From contig NZ_CP160035.1 in the NCBI RefSeq assembly GCF_040703125.1, positions 2,879,001 through 2,943,000 of the forward strand: a stretch of DNA of 64,000 bases. The letters are read 5' to 3'. Shown here piece after piece: positions 1 to 7,570 of the stretch (the stretch's first letter is position 1; the number at the start of each line of letters is the position of its first letter). The translations under genes were made by a program, and so were the position numbers. This DNA comes from Flavobacterium ovatum (GTDB lineage: Bacteria; Bacteroidota; Bacteroidia; Flavobacteriales; Flavobacteriaceae). Under the pieces are notes generated by a model. That model did not search any database. It was not told the origin of the DNA and saw only the letters and a list, made by a program, of their open reading frames with translations.

Positions 1-546
1 AAAAAGATTCCAAGACACCTTTTTCTGAATTCTAGTTTTGAAGATTACGCTTATCAAGACAAAGCATTTCCTATTGGTGCAGGGCAAACGATATCACAAC
101 CTTATACCGTAGCTTTTCAATCCCAATTATTAGAAATTCAAAAAGACCATAAAATTTTAGAAATAGGTACGGGGTCAGGATATCAAACCGCTGTTTTGTG
201 TGTGATGGGAGCAAAAGTGTTTAGTATTGAAAGACAAAATGAGTTATTCAAACAAACGTCTGCGTTATTGCCCAAATTAGGAATTCGTCCTAAGCACCTC
301 ACTTTTGGTGATGGTTACAAAGGATTACCTGGTTTCGCACCATTCGACAGTATTATTGTAACAGCTGGAGCCCCTTTTATTCCCAAACCACTCATGGCAC
401 AGTTAAAAATAGGAGGTAGGCTTGTTATTCCATTAGGAGATGAAGTTCAAATAATGACGTTGCTAATTCGTAAAAACGAAACCCAATTTGAAAAACATGA
501 ACTAGGAGAATGTAAATTTGTCCCTTTACTAGAAGATAAAAATTAA
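1..546 (+). CDS. pcm: Protein-L-isoaspartate O-methyltransferase, 5' end cut by window edge
   Basis: Repairs isomerised aspartyl residues in damaged cytoplasmic proteins by methylating L-isoaspartate with S-adenosylmethionine. The reading frame is open from base 1 with no stop, so the true start lies outside the window; 181 codons are visible and about 30-40 N-terminal residues are missing compared with the usual 210-220 aa. The visible part begins IPRHLFL and contains the family signature GAGQTISQP, the SAM-binding stretch ILEIGTGSGYQT and the later DGYKGLPG and SIIVTAGAP segments. An internal ATG at 196 would remove the substrate and SAM motifs and is not the start. A strong hairpin follows at 701-729. 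Family assignment is secure; whether the missing start is intact cannot be seen. Confidence 0.95.
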   Translation, partial: KKIPRHLFLNSSFEDYAYQDKAFPIGAGQTISQPYTVAFQSQLLEIQKDHKILEIGTGSGYQTAVLCVMGAKVFSIERQNELFKQTSALLPKLGIRPKHLTFGDGYKGLPGFAPFDSIIVTAGAPFIPKPLMAQLKIGGRLVIPLGDEVQIMTLLIRKNETQFEKHELGECKFVPLLEDKN

Positions 547-700
547 GTTTGCTAAATTTGAGAGATTTTTTTTGGACACGAACCTGTCTGCCTATAGATC
601 GATTACACGAATTGCCACCAATTAATTTAATAAACTCGTTCGTCATTAAATTAAAAAATCCGTTTAATCCACCTCCCATTTCACGTCACAATTAAAACAC

Positions 701-729
701 AAAAGCCGTTCGCAAAACGAATGGCTTTT
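701..729. terminator. Bidirectional intrinsic terminator between pcm and the Fic gene
   Basis: A 12-bp stem (701-712 with 718-729, one G-T wobble) encloses the loop CAAAA. It begins with AAAA and ends with TTTT, so it can act on both strands. It sits between the convergent pcm and Fic genes, only one base from the Fic stop codon. Confidence 0.8.
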
Positions 730-730
730 C

Positions 731-1783
731 TTACTGCCCAATAATCCCGATATAACGCTCTAAAGATTCTTTTTCTATTTGAGCGATAAATAACAAAAAA
801 TCTTCTTTATTATTTTGTGTTTGGGCCGTTTCTAGTGATTGATAATAACGCATCCTATTGTCATAATCACCTTTAATATTAGCAATCACATAACCATGTT
901 GCAATAAAATCAAGTTCATCACCAAACGAGAAGTTCTACCATTACCATCAATAAAAGGATGAATAGTAACCAGTCGCTCATGCATCTCAGCCGCCAAAAC
1001 TACAGGATGAAGGTTGTTTTTATGGGTTTCATACCAAATGTAGAAGTCTTCCATATCCTTGGCAACCATATAAGGCTGTGGTGGCAAATAACTACTTCCT
1101 TTGATCATTACTTGTACTTTTTTTCTATAACGTCCAGCATCTTCGGGATTAATCCCTCTTAAAATCAAGTTATGAATAGACAATACTTCTCTTTCATTCA
1201 AGGAGCTGTTTTTCTCCATCAAATGTTTGATGTGGGCTATGGCTTCTTGATGGTTAATCGCTTCAAGGTGTTCTCGCATGCTTTTTCCAGAAATGGTCAA
1301 TCCTTCATTGATAACCAAATCGGTTTCACGAAGCGTAAGTGTGTTACCTTCAATACGATTACTTTCAAATGTATATTCAAGTTCTAAGGCTTGTGCAATC
1401 CTATAACTATCAAATTGGCGAAATTGATCTAATTTTTTTTTCAAAGCATCAATTTCATCCAATACTACTTGTAGTTGTTTTGAAATAATATTATTCGTGG
1501 CGCTTCTTAGGTATTTGATTTCTTCTTCGGCTTCTTTTAAAGCTTTTAAGGCTAGTGCATCGTCGCCAATTTCATAAAGGATTTTTTCTTTTAACCAAGC
1601 CACCATCAATGTCTCATAGCTAATTTCTAGAATTGTCGACAGTTTTAAAACTTGGTCTTTAGTTGGTTTACGAGTGCCGCTTTCAAACTTACTTACTAAT
1701 GCTTGGTCTATACCCATCATTTGGGCCAGTTCTCTTGTTTTGAGTCCTTTTTGTTCTCTAGCTGTTTTTAGTAAGGTTCTCAT
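731..1783 (-). CDS. Fic-domain protein with N-terminal XRE-type helix-turn-helix
   Basis: Fic enzymes transfer AMP or another nucleotide moiety to hydroxyl groups of target proteins. This 350-aa protein starts with an XRE-like helix-turn-helix (about residues 3-58), then a charged, probably coiled-coil linker (about 65-122), then a Fic/DOC domain. The catalytic motif HPFIDGNGRTSR lies at 275-286 and matches HPFx(D/E)GNGRxxR. An inhibitory-helix motif (S/T)xxxE(G/N) is visible as SNRIEGN at 141-147, N-terminal to the Fic core (class II arrangement), so the enzyme is probably autoinhibited. A promoter element at 1820-1827 and a small palindrome at 1801-1813 just upstream suggest autoregulation by the HTH domain. 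No separate antitoxin gene is adjacent. Targets are unknown; a solitary regulator or toxin-like role is possible. Confidence 0.9.
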   Translation of the reverse strand: MRTLLKTAREQKGLKTRELAQMMGIDQALVSKFESGTRKPTKDQVLKLSTILEISYETLMVAWLKEKILYEIGDDALALKALKEAEEEIKYLRSATNNIISKQLQVVLDEIDALKKKLDQFRQFDSYRIAQALELEYTFESNRIEGNTLTLRETDLVINEGLTISGKSMREHLEAINHQEAIAHIKHLMEKNSSLNEREVLSIHNLILRGINPEDAGRYRKKVQVMIKGSSYLPPQPYMVAKDMEDFYIWYETHKNNLHPVVLAAEMHERLVTIHPFIDGNGRTSRLVMNLILLQHGYVIANIKGDYDNRMRYYQSLETAQTQNNKEDFLLFIAQIEKESLERYIGIIGQ

Positions 1784-1800
1784 AATTTATATTATTTTTG

Positions 1801-1813
1801 CACTTAAAAAGTG
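1801..1813. promoter_or_regulatory. Candidate operator of the HTH-Fic gene
   Basis: Inverted repeat CACTT-AAA-AAGTG, located just downstream of the transcription start expected from the element at 1820-1827. Placement next to a gene encoding an XRE-type HTH suggests autorepression; this is inference from position and symmetry only. Confidence 0.35.
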
Positions 1814-1819
1814 TCATGA

Positions 1820-1827
1820 CAAATTTA
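1820..1827 (-). promoter_or_regulatory. Bacteroidetes -7 promoter element for the Fic gene
   Basis: Minus-strand TAAATTTG fits TAnnTTTG. It is 36 bp upstream of the Fic ATG (1783). I see no TTG at the usual 17-23 bp further upstream, so the match is to the -7 element only. Confidence 0.45.
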
Positions 1828-1890
1828 GTCATATTTTATAAGTAAAAAAAACATTACCCAATTTTAATTAAATAATGTTCTAATTTATAG

Positions 1891-2346
1891 CTATTTATAT
1901 ATTTTCTTGATTCGGTCTAAATCTCTTTTGGTATCTTGTTCTTTCAAAGATTCTCTTTTGTCATAGGTTTTCTTACCTCTACAAAGACCTATTTCTAATT
2001 TGGCTAATCCTTTTTCGTTAGTAAATAGTCGTAAAGGAACTATTGTGAGTCCTTTGGATTCCACGGCACGGCTTAAAGTTTTAAGCTCTTTTTTGTTAAG
2101 TAAAAGTTTCCTTTCGCTACGTGCTTTGTGATTGAATTGATTACCAAAGGTATATTCTTCAATGTAAGTATTAATAGCAAAAAGTTCAGAGTTACTAAAT
2201 TCACAAAAACTTTCGGTGATATTGGCTTTACCCAAACGGATGGATTTGATCTCAGTTCCTGCCAAAACAATTCCAGCAGTATATTTTTCGATTATTTCAT
2301 AATCAAATCGAGCGCGTTTATTAAGTATGTTAACAGTTTTTAGCAT
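1891..2346 (-). CDS. smpB: SsrA-binding protein SmpB
   Basis: SmpB binds tmRNA and delivers it to stalled ribosomes in trans-translation. The start is placed at the ATG at 2346, giving 151 aa beginning [17 protein letters not shown], the normal SmpB N-terminus; an upstream in-frame ATG at 2385 would add 13 unrelated residues and lies on the -33 element. Family motifs visible are GTEIKSIR, the basic core, and the C-terminal tail with [20 protein letters not shown] followed by a Lys/Arg-rich end that enters the ribosomal A site. Transcribed divergently from the VF530-type gene, with 70 bp between them. The promoter lies so close to the ATG that the mRNA should be nearly leaderless. Confidence 0.96.
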   Translation of the reverse strand: MLKTVNILNKRARFDYEIIEKYTAGIVLAGTEIKSIRLGKANITESFCEFSNSELFAINTYIEEYTFGNQFNHKARSERKLLLNKKELKTLSRAVESKGLTIVPLRLFTNEKGLAKLEIGLCRGKKTYDKRESLKEQDTKRDLDRIKKIYK

Positions 2347-2353
2347 AGGTTTG

Positions 2354-2385
2354 CAAATGTAGGAACATTTAGTAAAAGTCCACAA
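2354..2385 (-). promoter_or_regulatory. smpB promoter (TTG-N21-TACATTTG)
   Basis: On the minus strand, TTG (2383-2385) is followed after 21 bp by TACATTTG (2354-2361), matching the Bacteroidetes consensus in sequence and spacing. Only 7 bp separate the box from the smpB ATG, so transcription should start within a few bases of the start codon. Confidence 0.6.
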
Positions 2386-2404
2386 CTTTTTAACGAAATT
2401 GAAT

Positions 2405-2412
2405 TAAATTTG
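2405..2412 (+). promoter_or_regulatory. -7 promoter element of the VF530-type gene
   Basis: TAAATTTG matches TAnnTTTG and ends four bases before the ATG at 2417, which predicts a leaderless transcript. No clear TTG at the usual distance. Confidence 0.45.
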
Positions 2413-2416
2413 TAAA

Positions 2417-2641
2417 ATGGAAAAACAAACTTCAAAAGATCCGCTTCACGGAATCACTTTAAAAGTCATCGTAGAACAGTTAGTCGCTTTTTACGGATTC
2501 GATACTTTGAGTGAATTAGTCAACATTAAATGCTTTAAAAGTAACCCATCAGTAAATTCATCGCTTACTTTTTTACGGAAAACTGATTGGGCCCGTCAAA
2601 AAGTTGAGGAATTATACATTAATACTTTACCCAAATTTTAA
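2417..2641 (+). CDS. VF530 (DUF2132) family small DNA-binding protein
   Basis: A 74-aa protein of the VF530 family, small helical proteins thought to bind DNA; the cellular role is not established. Recognised from DPLHGITLKVIVEQLVAFYG near the N-terminus, the middle IKCFKSNPSVNSSLTFLRKT, and WARQKVEELY near the end, which together span almost the whole family domain. No signal peptide or membrane segment. Its stop codon overlaps the stop of the convergent aldose-epimerase gene (2638-2641). A -7 element lies just before the ATG. Confidence 0.85.
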   Translation: MEKQTSKDPLHGITLKVIVEQLVAFYGFDTLSELVNIKCFKSNPSVNSSLTFLRKTDWARQKVEELYINTLPKF

Positions 2642-3492
2642 ACGATTTCAATAGTATATTTCGATTGAAAGTTTTGTTTGGCTTCTAATGTTAGAATGCC
2701 TTCTTTCTCAGAAATATTTCCTGTACAATCAACCGTGTCGGCATAACCCAACCATGGTTCAATGCATAAAAACGGAGCATTCACCATTGTCCAAATTCCT
2801 AAACTCGGAAAATCGTCGTAATGTACTCTTAGTAAAGCTTTTTGATTTTCTAAAATACTTAAAGTTTTAGATGCTAAAGATTTAAAAATTAAAGCATCAT
2901 TTTCAAACAATTGGTACAATAGAGCTATCGAATTGTCATTTTTTAAAGGTAGTTTTTTGGTTGTATTTGCAATTAAGTTATTTTCTAATAAATGATAATT
3001 CAAAGATTCCTTTTTACTAAATTGAATAGAATAGTCCTCAAATTTCTTGGGTAACGCAAAGGCAGGATGCGCTCCAATAGAAAATGGCATCTTAAAATCA
3101 TTGCGATTGATTACCTTATATTCGATATGAAGACTTTTTTCTTCCAGAGTATAAATAATTTGTAATTCAAATTCAAAAGGATAATTCAGTAAAGTATTTT
3201 CATTGGATTGAATTGAAAAAACAGCTCTCGAATCGCTTTTTTCGATTATATTAAATTCCATTTCTCTCGCAAAACCATGTCTAGAGAGTTTGTATTCTTT
3301 ACCGTTATATTCATAAGTGTCTTTTTTCAAGGCTCCAACAATAGGAAAAAGTACTGGAGAATGTTTACTCCAAAACTCAGGATTTCCTTCCCAGATATAT
3401 TCTGTGTTTTCGTTGTTTTTTATGGAGATTAATTCCGCACCAAATGAATTTATTTGAGCAGATATAAATGTGTTATGAAGTGATATTTTCAA
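2638..3492 (-). CDS. Aldose 1-epimerase family protein (LacX/YeaD-like)
   Basis: Cytoplasmic mutarotase-like enzyme of 284 aa that probably interconverts anomers of a hexose or hexose phosphate. The galactose-mutarotase fold is indicated by RHGFAREMEF (His72), IGAHPAFALP (His142) and CIEPWLGYADTVD (Glu245), corresponding to the two histidines and the catalytic glutamate of the family. It is shorter than classical GalM (about 340 aa), as usual for the LacX-type branch. No signal peptide. It stands alone, convergent with the VF530-type gene, so the substrate cannot be inferred from context. Confidence 0.88.
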   Translation of the reverse strand: MKISLHNTFISAQINSFGAELISIKNNENTEYIWEGNPEFWSKHSPVLFPIVGALKKDTYEYNGKEYKLSRHGFAREMEFNIIEKSDSRAVFSIQSNENTLLNYPFEFELQIIYTLEEKSLHIEYKVINRNDFKMPFSIGAHPAFALPKKFEDYSIQFSKKESLNYHLLENNLIANTTKKLPLKNDNSIALLYQLFENDALIFKSLASKTLSILENQKALLRVHYDDFPSLGIWTMVNAPFLCIEPWLGYADTVDCTGNISEKEGILTLEAKQNFQSKYTIEIV

Positions 3493-3613
3493 AGGAATGA
3501 GATTAATTTTTATAAAGAAATATTAAAAATAAGCCAAAATACAGTTATAGATTTCAAATATAAGTCTTCTGTCCAATTTTTTTTCATTAATTTGTTTTTC
3601 AAAATTGAGTTTT

Positions 3614-5866
3614 ATGAATAGAATCAAGTGTACAACCATAATTTATATGGGGTTATTTTTAGTCAGTTCAATATCTTGGGGGCAACAAGCAGCTTTGCCA
3701 ACGTCAGAATATAATTATAATGAGGCTTTTGCTTCTAATTTTTATACGAATAACGGAACAATGACACGCTCGTCAAGTGGACAACCAGGTGTTGCTTATT
3801 GGCAAAATCGAGCGGATTATCAATTGACAGCGAAATTAAACGAACAGAAGAACGAAATTGCAGGAACAGCGGTTATCAATTACACTAACAATAGTCCTGA
3901 TAAATTATCTTTTTTATGGTTAAATCTAGATCAAAATTTATTCAAAGCCGATTCAAGAGGTCAAGCAGTTGTTCCTGTAACAGGTAGTCGTAACGGAGCA
4001 CAAGGGCAGATTTTTGATGGAGGTCATAAAATTAAATCGGTAAAAGCAATTTTTACATCTAAAAGAAAAATGACCGAAACTGAAGTAAAGTTTCTAGTTA
4101 CAGATACTCGCATGCAAGTTTTTCTTCCGTCTGAATTAAATTCAAAAGGTGGTGCGGTAAAACTAAAAATAGATTTCTCCTATATTTCTCCGAAGCAAGG
4201 TTCAGATAGAACTGGAGTATTAGAAACCAAAAATGGTAAAATTTTCACCATTGCGCAGTGGTATCCCCGTATGTGTGTCTATGATGATGTAAGAGGGTGG
4301 AACACTAATCCTTATTTAGGGGCAGCTGAGTTTTATTTAGAATATGGAGATTTTGATATTAATATTACTGCTCCAGCCAATCATTTTGTGGTATGTTCGG
4401 GAGATTTATTAAATACAAAATCCGTTTATACTACTGCTGAACAAAACCGATTAGCACAAGCAAAGGCGAGTGATAAAACGGTTTTTATCCGAACTGTCGA
4501 GGAAGTAGAAGCAAATGTAAAAACAGTCGCTACAACTACAAAAACCTGGCATTTTGTAATTAAAAATGCTCGTGATGTTTCTTGGGCATCTTCTGCTGCA
4601 TTTATTGTTGATGCGGCTAAAATCAATTTACCGTCTGGCAAAAAATCATTGGCAATTTCAACTTACCCTTTAGAAAGTTCAGGAGATGCGGCTTGGGGAA
4701 GATCTACCGAATATACAAAAGGCGCCATAGAACATTATTCTAAGAAATGGTTTGAGTATCCTTATCCAACTGCTATAAATGTAGCGGGTAACGAAGGAGG
4801 AATGGAATATCCTGGTATCGTTTTTTGTAATTGGGAGTCCAAAGGGGAACGTTTATGGGGGGTTACAGATCACGAATTTGGACACACTTGGTTTCCTATG
4901 ATTGTAGGTTCTAACGAACGTCTTTTTGGATGGATGGACGAAGGATTGAATAGTTTTATCAATACCTTAAGTGGCGAAGAATTCAACAATGGAGAATATA
5001 AAGACGAAAAAGATGATTTACATAAAAGCGCGGATTATTTCACAAATGAAAAGTTAGAGTCTGTAATGAGTTCTCCTGACAATATGAAGGAAGCGAATAT
5101 TGGGACTTTGTTATATGCAAAACCGAGTGCTGCTTTAAATATTCTGAGAGAACAAGTACTAGGTAAAGAACGTTTTGACTTGGCTTTTCGCACTTATATT
5201 GATCGTTGGGCTTTCAAACATCCACGTCCAGAAGATTTTTTTAGAACTATGGAAAACGCTTCAGGGGAAGATTTAGGGTGGTTTTGGCGTGCCTGGTTTA
5301 TCAATAATTGGCGATTTGACCAAGGTGTAACGACTGTCAAATATTTGAAAAATGATCCTGCCAAAGGAGCAATTATCACCATTGAAAATTTAGAACAAAT
5401 GGTACTTCCAGTGGTTTTGGATATAAAAACCAAATCAGGAAAAATTACTCGCGTGAATTTACCAGTTGAAATTTGGCAAAAAAATAAGCAATGGTCATTC
5501 AAACAAAATACGACTGAGGAAATAGAGAGTATTATTTTAGATCCTGACCATGTTTTTCCAGATTATAACGTGTCCAATAATATTTGGTCTAGTGCTACTG
5601 GAACAATAGAAAAAGACATTATTTTAGATGGTTATTTAGGGACGTATAGCAATTCTAAAGCTCCAATTAAAATTGTAATGACTGAGAAAGCGAACACGAT
5701 TAGTGTAGATATAACAGGGTATCCTAAGTTTACATTAGCTTCTGTTGGTAAAGATTTATTTGAATCTAAAGCTGCAGGACTTAAATTTCAATTCAATGAA
5801 AAATTATCTGGATTTGATATGATCTTAAACGATGGACAAAAGATTCCTTTTACAAAAGATAAATAG
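3614..5866 (+). CDS. Exported M1-family metallopeptidase
   Basis: Zinc aminopeptidase-like enzyme of 750 aa, exported by a signal peptide ([24 protein letters not shown]). The start is the ATG at 3614; a TTG nine bases upstream would add three residues ahead of the signal. The zinc site is HEFGH (420-424) with the third ligand Glu443 in GWMDEGLNS, the standard HExxH-x18-E spacing. The segment [10 protein letters not shown] just before it corresponds to the GAMEN substrate-binding motif. The C-terminal 150-200 residues follow the catalytic helical domain. A stem-loop at 5886-5918 ends the unit. The M1 class is certain; natural peptide substrates are unknown. A second, shorter M1 protein lies at 57.9 kb. 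Confidence 0.93.
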   Translation: MNRIKCTTIIYMGLFLVSSISWGQQAALPTSEYNYNEAFASNFYTNNGTMTRSSSGQPGVAYWQNRADYQLTAKLNEQKNEIAGTAVINYTNNSPDKLSFLWLNLDQNLFKADSRGQAVVPVTGSRNGAQGQIFDGGHKIKSVKAIFTSKRKMTETEVKFLVTDTRMQVFLPSELNSKGGAVKLKIDFSYISPKQGSDRTGVLETKNGKIFTIAQWYPRMCVYDDVRGWNTNPYLGAAEFYLEYGDFDINITAPANHFVVCSGDLLNTKSVYTTAEQNRLAQAKASDKTVFIRTVEEVEANVKTVATTTKTWHFVIKNARDVSWASSAAFIVDAAKINLPSGKKSLAISTYPLESSGDAAWGRSTEYTKGAIEHYSKKWFEYPYPTAINVAGNEGGMEYPGIVFCNWESKGERLWGVTDHEFGHTWFPMIVGSNERLFGWMDEGLNSFINTLSGEEFNNGEYKDEKDDLHKSADYFTNEKLESVMSSPDNMKEANIGTLLYAKPSAALNILREQVLGKERFDLAFRTYIDRWAFKHPRPEDFFRTMENASGEDLGWFWRAWFINNWRFDQGVTTVKYLKNDPAKGAIITIENLEQMVLPVVLDIKTKSGKITRVNLPVEIWQKNKQWSFKQNTTEEIESIILDPDHVFPDYNVSNNIWSSATGTIEKDIILDGYLGTYSNSKAPIKIVMTEKANTISVDITGYPKFTLASVGKDLFESKAAGLKFQFNEKLSGFDMILNDGQKIPFTKDK

Positions 5867-5885
5867 TTAGTAATGTCTATAAAAG

Positions 5886-5918
5886 AAAATACCAGCCGTC
5901 GAGCTGGTATTTTTTTTT
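5886..5918. terminator. Terminator between convergent M1 peptidase and agmatine deiminase genes
   Basis: An 11-bp stem (5886-5896 with 5903-5913) around loop CGTCGA, followed by a run of T. The A-rich 5' side makes it suitable for the opposite strand too. Confidence 0.85.
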
Positions 5919-5927
5919 GGTTTATAT

Positions 5928-6968
5928 CTAAGCCGGAATCTGTTGGCTTAAACAATGTAAAGTCCCAAATCCCCATATCAAATCAATGGCGCTAATGCCT
6001 ATAATTTCTCGGTCTGGGAAACATTCTGCTAGTATGTTGAGTGCTTTTCTGTCGTTCGCATCATTAAAAGTGGGAACTAAAACACATTTGTTCAATATCA
6101 AAAAGTTGGCATAACTAGCTGGCAAACGCAAATCTTCAAAATCCAAACGCTTTGGCATTGGCAAGGTTACAATCACTGGCGATTCACCATTCTCTAGTTT
6201 TGCATTCTGCAAACGCTTCAAGTTGTCTTGCAAAGGTTTGTAGTTGGCATCATTTTTATCCGTTTCTACTATGGTTACAATCGTGTCGTCATTTATAAAA
6301 CGTGCTAAATCATCAATATGACCGTGTGTGTCATCACCTTCAACTCCATCACCCAACCAAATTACATTGGTTACGCCCAAATATTCTTTAAAAACAGCCT
6401 CATAATCGTCCTTGGTAAATCCTTCATTTCGAACTTGAATACTCGGATGCATCAGACATTCCTCAGAAGTCAAAAGTGTTCCGCAACCGTTCACATCAAT
6501 AGCGCCACCTTCTACAATTACAGGTTTGCCTTTGTACATCACTTGTGTTAAGGGAATTTGCAAAAAGTCAGTTACTTTTTCGGGTACATGCTTGTCTAAT
6601 TGGTGATTTTTGTATTTCGCCCAACCGTTAAAGTTGAAGTTTAAACCTTCTCTTTTTCCGTCGTTATAGACTACAATCGGCCCCGAATCTCGCATCCAAC
6701 TGCGGTTGGTTTTATGAATAATATAGGATACTTGTTCCAAATTGACACGGGCACGTTCGAGCATATCGGCTACTTTGGACTTTAATTTTTCGTCAGCCAC
6801 TACCAAAAATACTTTTTCGTAAGTCGCTACTTTTTTAATAAACTCTACAAAAGCCCATTGAACTGCCTCGTATTTTCCTGGCCAATCGTTTCCGTTATGT
6901 GGAAAACAAAGTAAAATTCCATCTTGTTTTTCCCATTCTGCAGGGAAACGTCTGTTTGTAGTTGTCAT
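5928..6968 (-). CDS. aguA: Agmatine deiminase family protein
   Basis: Hydrolyses agmatine to N-carbamoylputrescine and ammonia, a cytoplasmic step from arginine to polyamines. The ATG at 6968 gives 346 aa starting MTTTNRRFPAEWEKQDGILL; the reading frame extends to a TTG at 6983 but the ATG fits the family. Peptidylarginine-deiminase-fold motifs are MRDSGPIVV (about 92-100), VEGGAIDVNGCGTLLTSEEC (about 152-171), HGHIDDLARF (His217) and the C-terminal FGTLHCLSQQIPA with the nucleophile Cys339. Length fits the family. No second polyamine gene (such as carbamoylputrescine amidase) is adjacent. A promoter element is at 6995-7002. Confidence 0.93.
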   Translation of the reverse strand: MTTTNRRFPAEWEKQDGILLCFPHNGNDWPGKYEAVQWAFVEFIKKVATYEKVFLVVADEKLKSKVADMLERARVNLEQVSYIIHKTNRSWMRDSGPIVVYNDGKREGLNFNFNGWAKYKNHQLDKHVPEKVTDFLQIPLTQVMYKGKPVIVEGGAIDVNGCGTLLTSEECLMHPSIQVRNEGFTKDDYEAVFKEYLGVTNVIWLGDGVEGDDTHGHIDDLARFINDDTIVTIVETDKNDANYKPLQDNLKRLQNAKLENGESPVIVTLPMPKRLDFEDLRLPASYANFLILNKCVLVPTFNDANDRKALNILAECFPDREIIGISAIDLIWGFGTLHCLSQQIPA

Positions 6969-6994
6969 AAAAAGTGGGTGCAATTATTTGAACG

Positions 6995-7002
6995 CAAATA
7001 TA
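6995..7002 (-). promoter_or_regulatory. -7 promoter element of agmatine deiminase
   Basis: Minus-strand TATATTTG, 27 bp upstream of the ATG at 6968. No good -33 TTG is seen. Confidence 0.5.
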
Positions 7003-7030
7003 AGCATTCACAAGGATTATAAAAATGAAC

Positions 7031-7120
7031 CTCCTTTTTTTTAGGAGCTATTCTCGCTATCCGCTACAATCTTTTTTGAGACAGAAAAAGTATCAAAAAA
7101 GGATTTCCACTACTATCAAG
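7031..7120. repeat. Diverged copy of a dispersed structured repeat (copy C)
   Basis: Contains CTATTCTCGCTATCCGC, then CTACAATCTTTTTT, a variable hairpin and AAAAAAGGATTTCCACTACT. This shares with the copies at 21250 and 37723 the order CTATTCG-like / CAATCTT / hairpin / AAGGATTTCCACT / CTATC. The opening GGGCGTGCCC hairpin of the other copies is missing; a CTCCT/AGGAG stem with a T-rich loop (7031-7047) takes its place. Confidence 0.5.
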
Positions 7121-7139
7121 GCTAGGGGAGTTGTTTAGG

Positions 7140-7450
7140 GAAAATGCATAGATCTTTTTTTGACACGAATTGCACAAATTTGCACAAATCCCCATAATTC
7201 TTAAAACAATAATTTCATAAATTTTATCTACTTAGCGTTAATTCGTGGGATTTTATACTTTCAAATTCTATCTAATAAAATATTTTTAACCGCAAGGGAC
7301 GGAAAGAATGATTTTATCTTGTCTGTAAAAAACGCAATGAACGCAAAGCTTTGTGTCCCTTGCGTAATGCTTAGCGTACTTAGCGTTTAAAAGTTAGTAA
7401 CCCTTTGTCAAAATCCCAAACGCACTTTCTTTAAATTCGTGTCTTCTTTT
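7140..7450. repeat. Non-coding stretch with other dispersed and inverted repeats
   Basis: No gene is visible between 7003 and 7570. Besides copy C, the stretch holds GACACGAAT (7162-7170) and its complement ATTCGTGTC (7435-7443), a motif also found at 35498-35506, and a 10-bp perfect inverted pair CGCAAGGGAC (7291-7300) / GTCCCTTGCG (7355-7364) flanking AACGCAATGAACGCAAAG. Both kinds look like interspersed intergenic repeats rather than regulatory sites. Confidence 0.5.
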
Positions 7451-7540
7451 TTAAATCCCACTTTACATTAGGTTAACAGGAGCGTTTTCAACTTAAAGAT
7501 TTTATAATATTTAGATAATCAAAACCCATGATTCGAAATC

Positions 7541-7548
7541 TATTTTTG
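7541..7548 (+). promoter_or_regulatory. -7 promoter element of the choice-of-anchor-I gene
   Basis: TATTTTTG, 22 bp before the ATG at 7571. The upstream -33 position is not obvious. Confidence 0.45.
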
Positions 7549-7570
7549 CCCGAAACAAAAAATAGAAAAC

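Noticed and set aside
425..679. An 84-codon minus-strand frame overlapping the end of pcm
   Set aside because: It overlaps well-supported pcm coding sequence antisense and ends beside a terminator; no domain or conservation signal is seen.
3587..3594. TTAATTTG as a promoter element of the M1 peptidase gene
   Set aside because: It misses the A of TAnnTTTG at position 2 and has no TTG partner; too weak to annotate.
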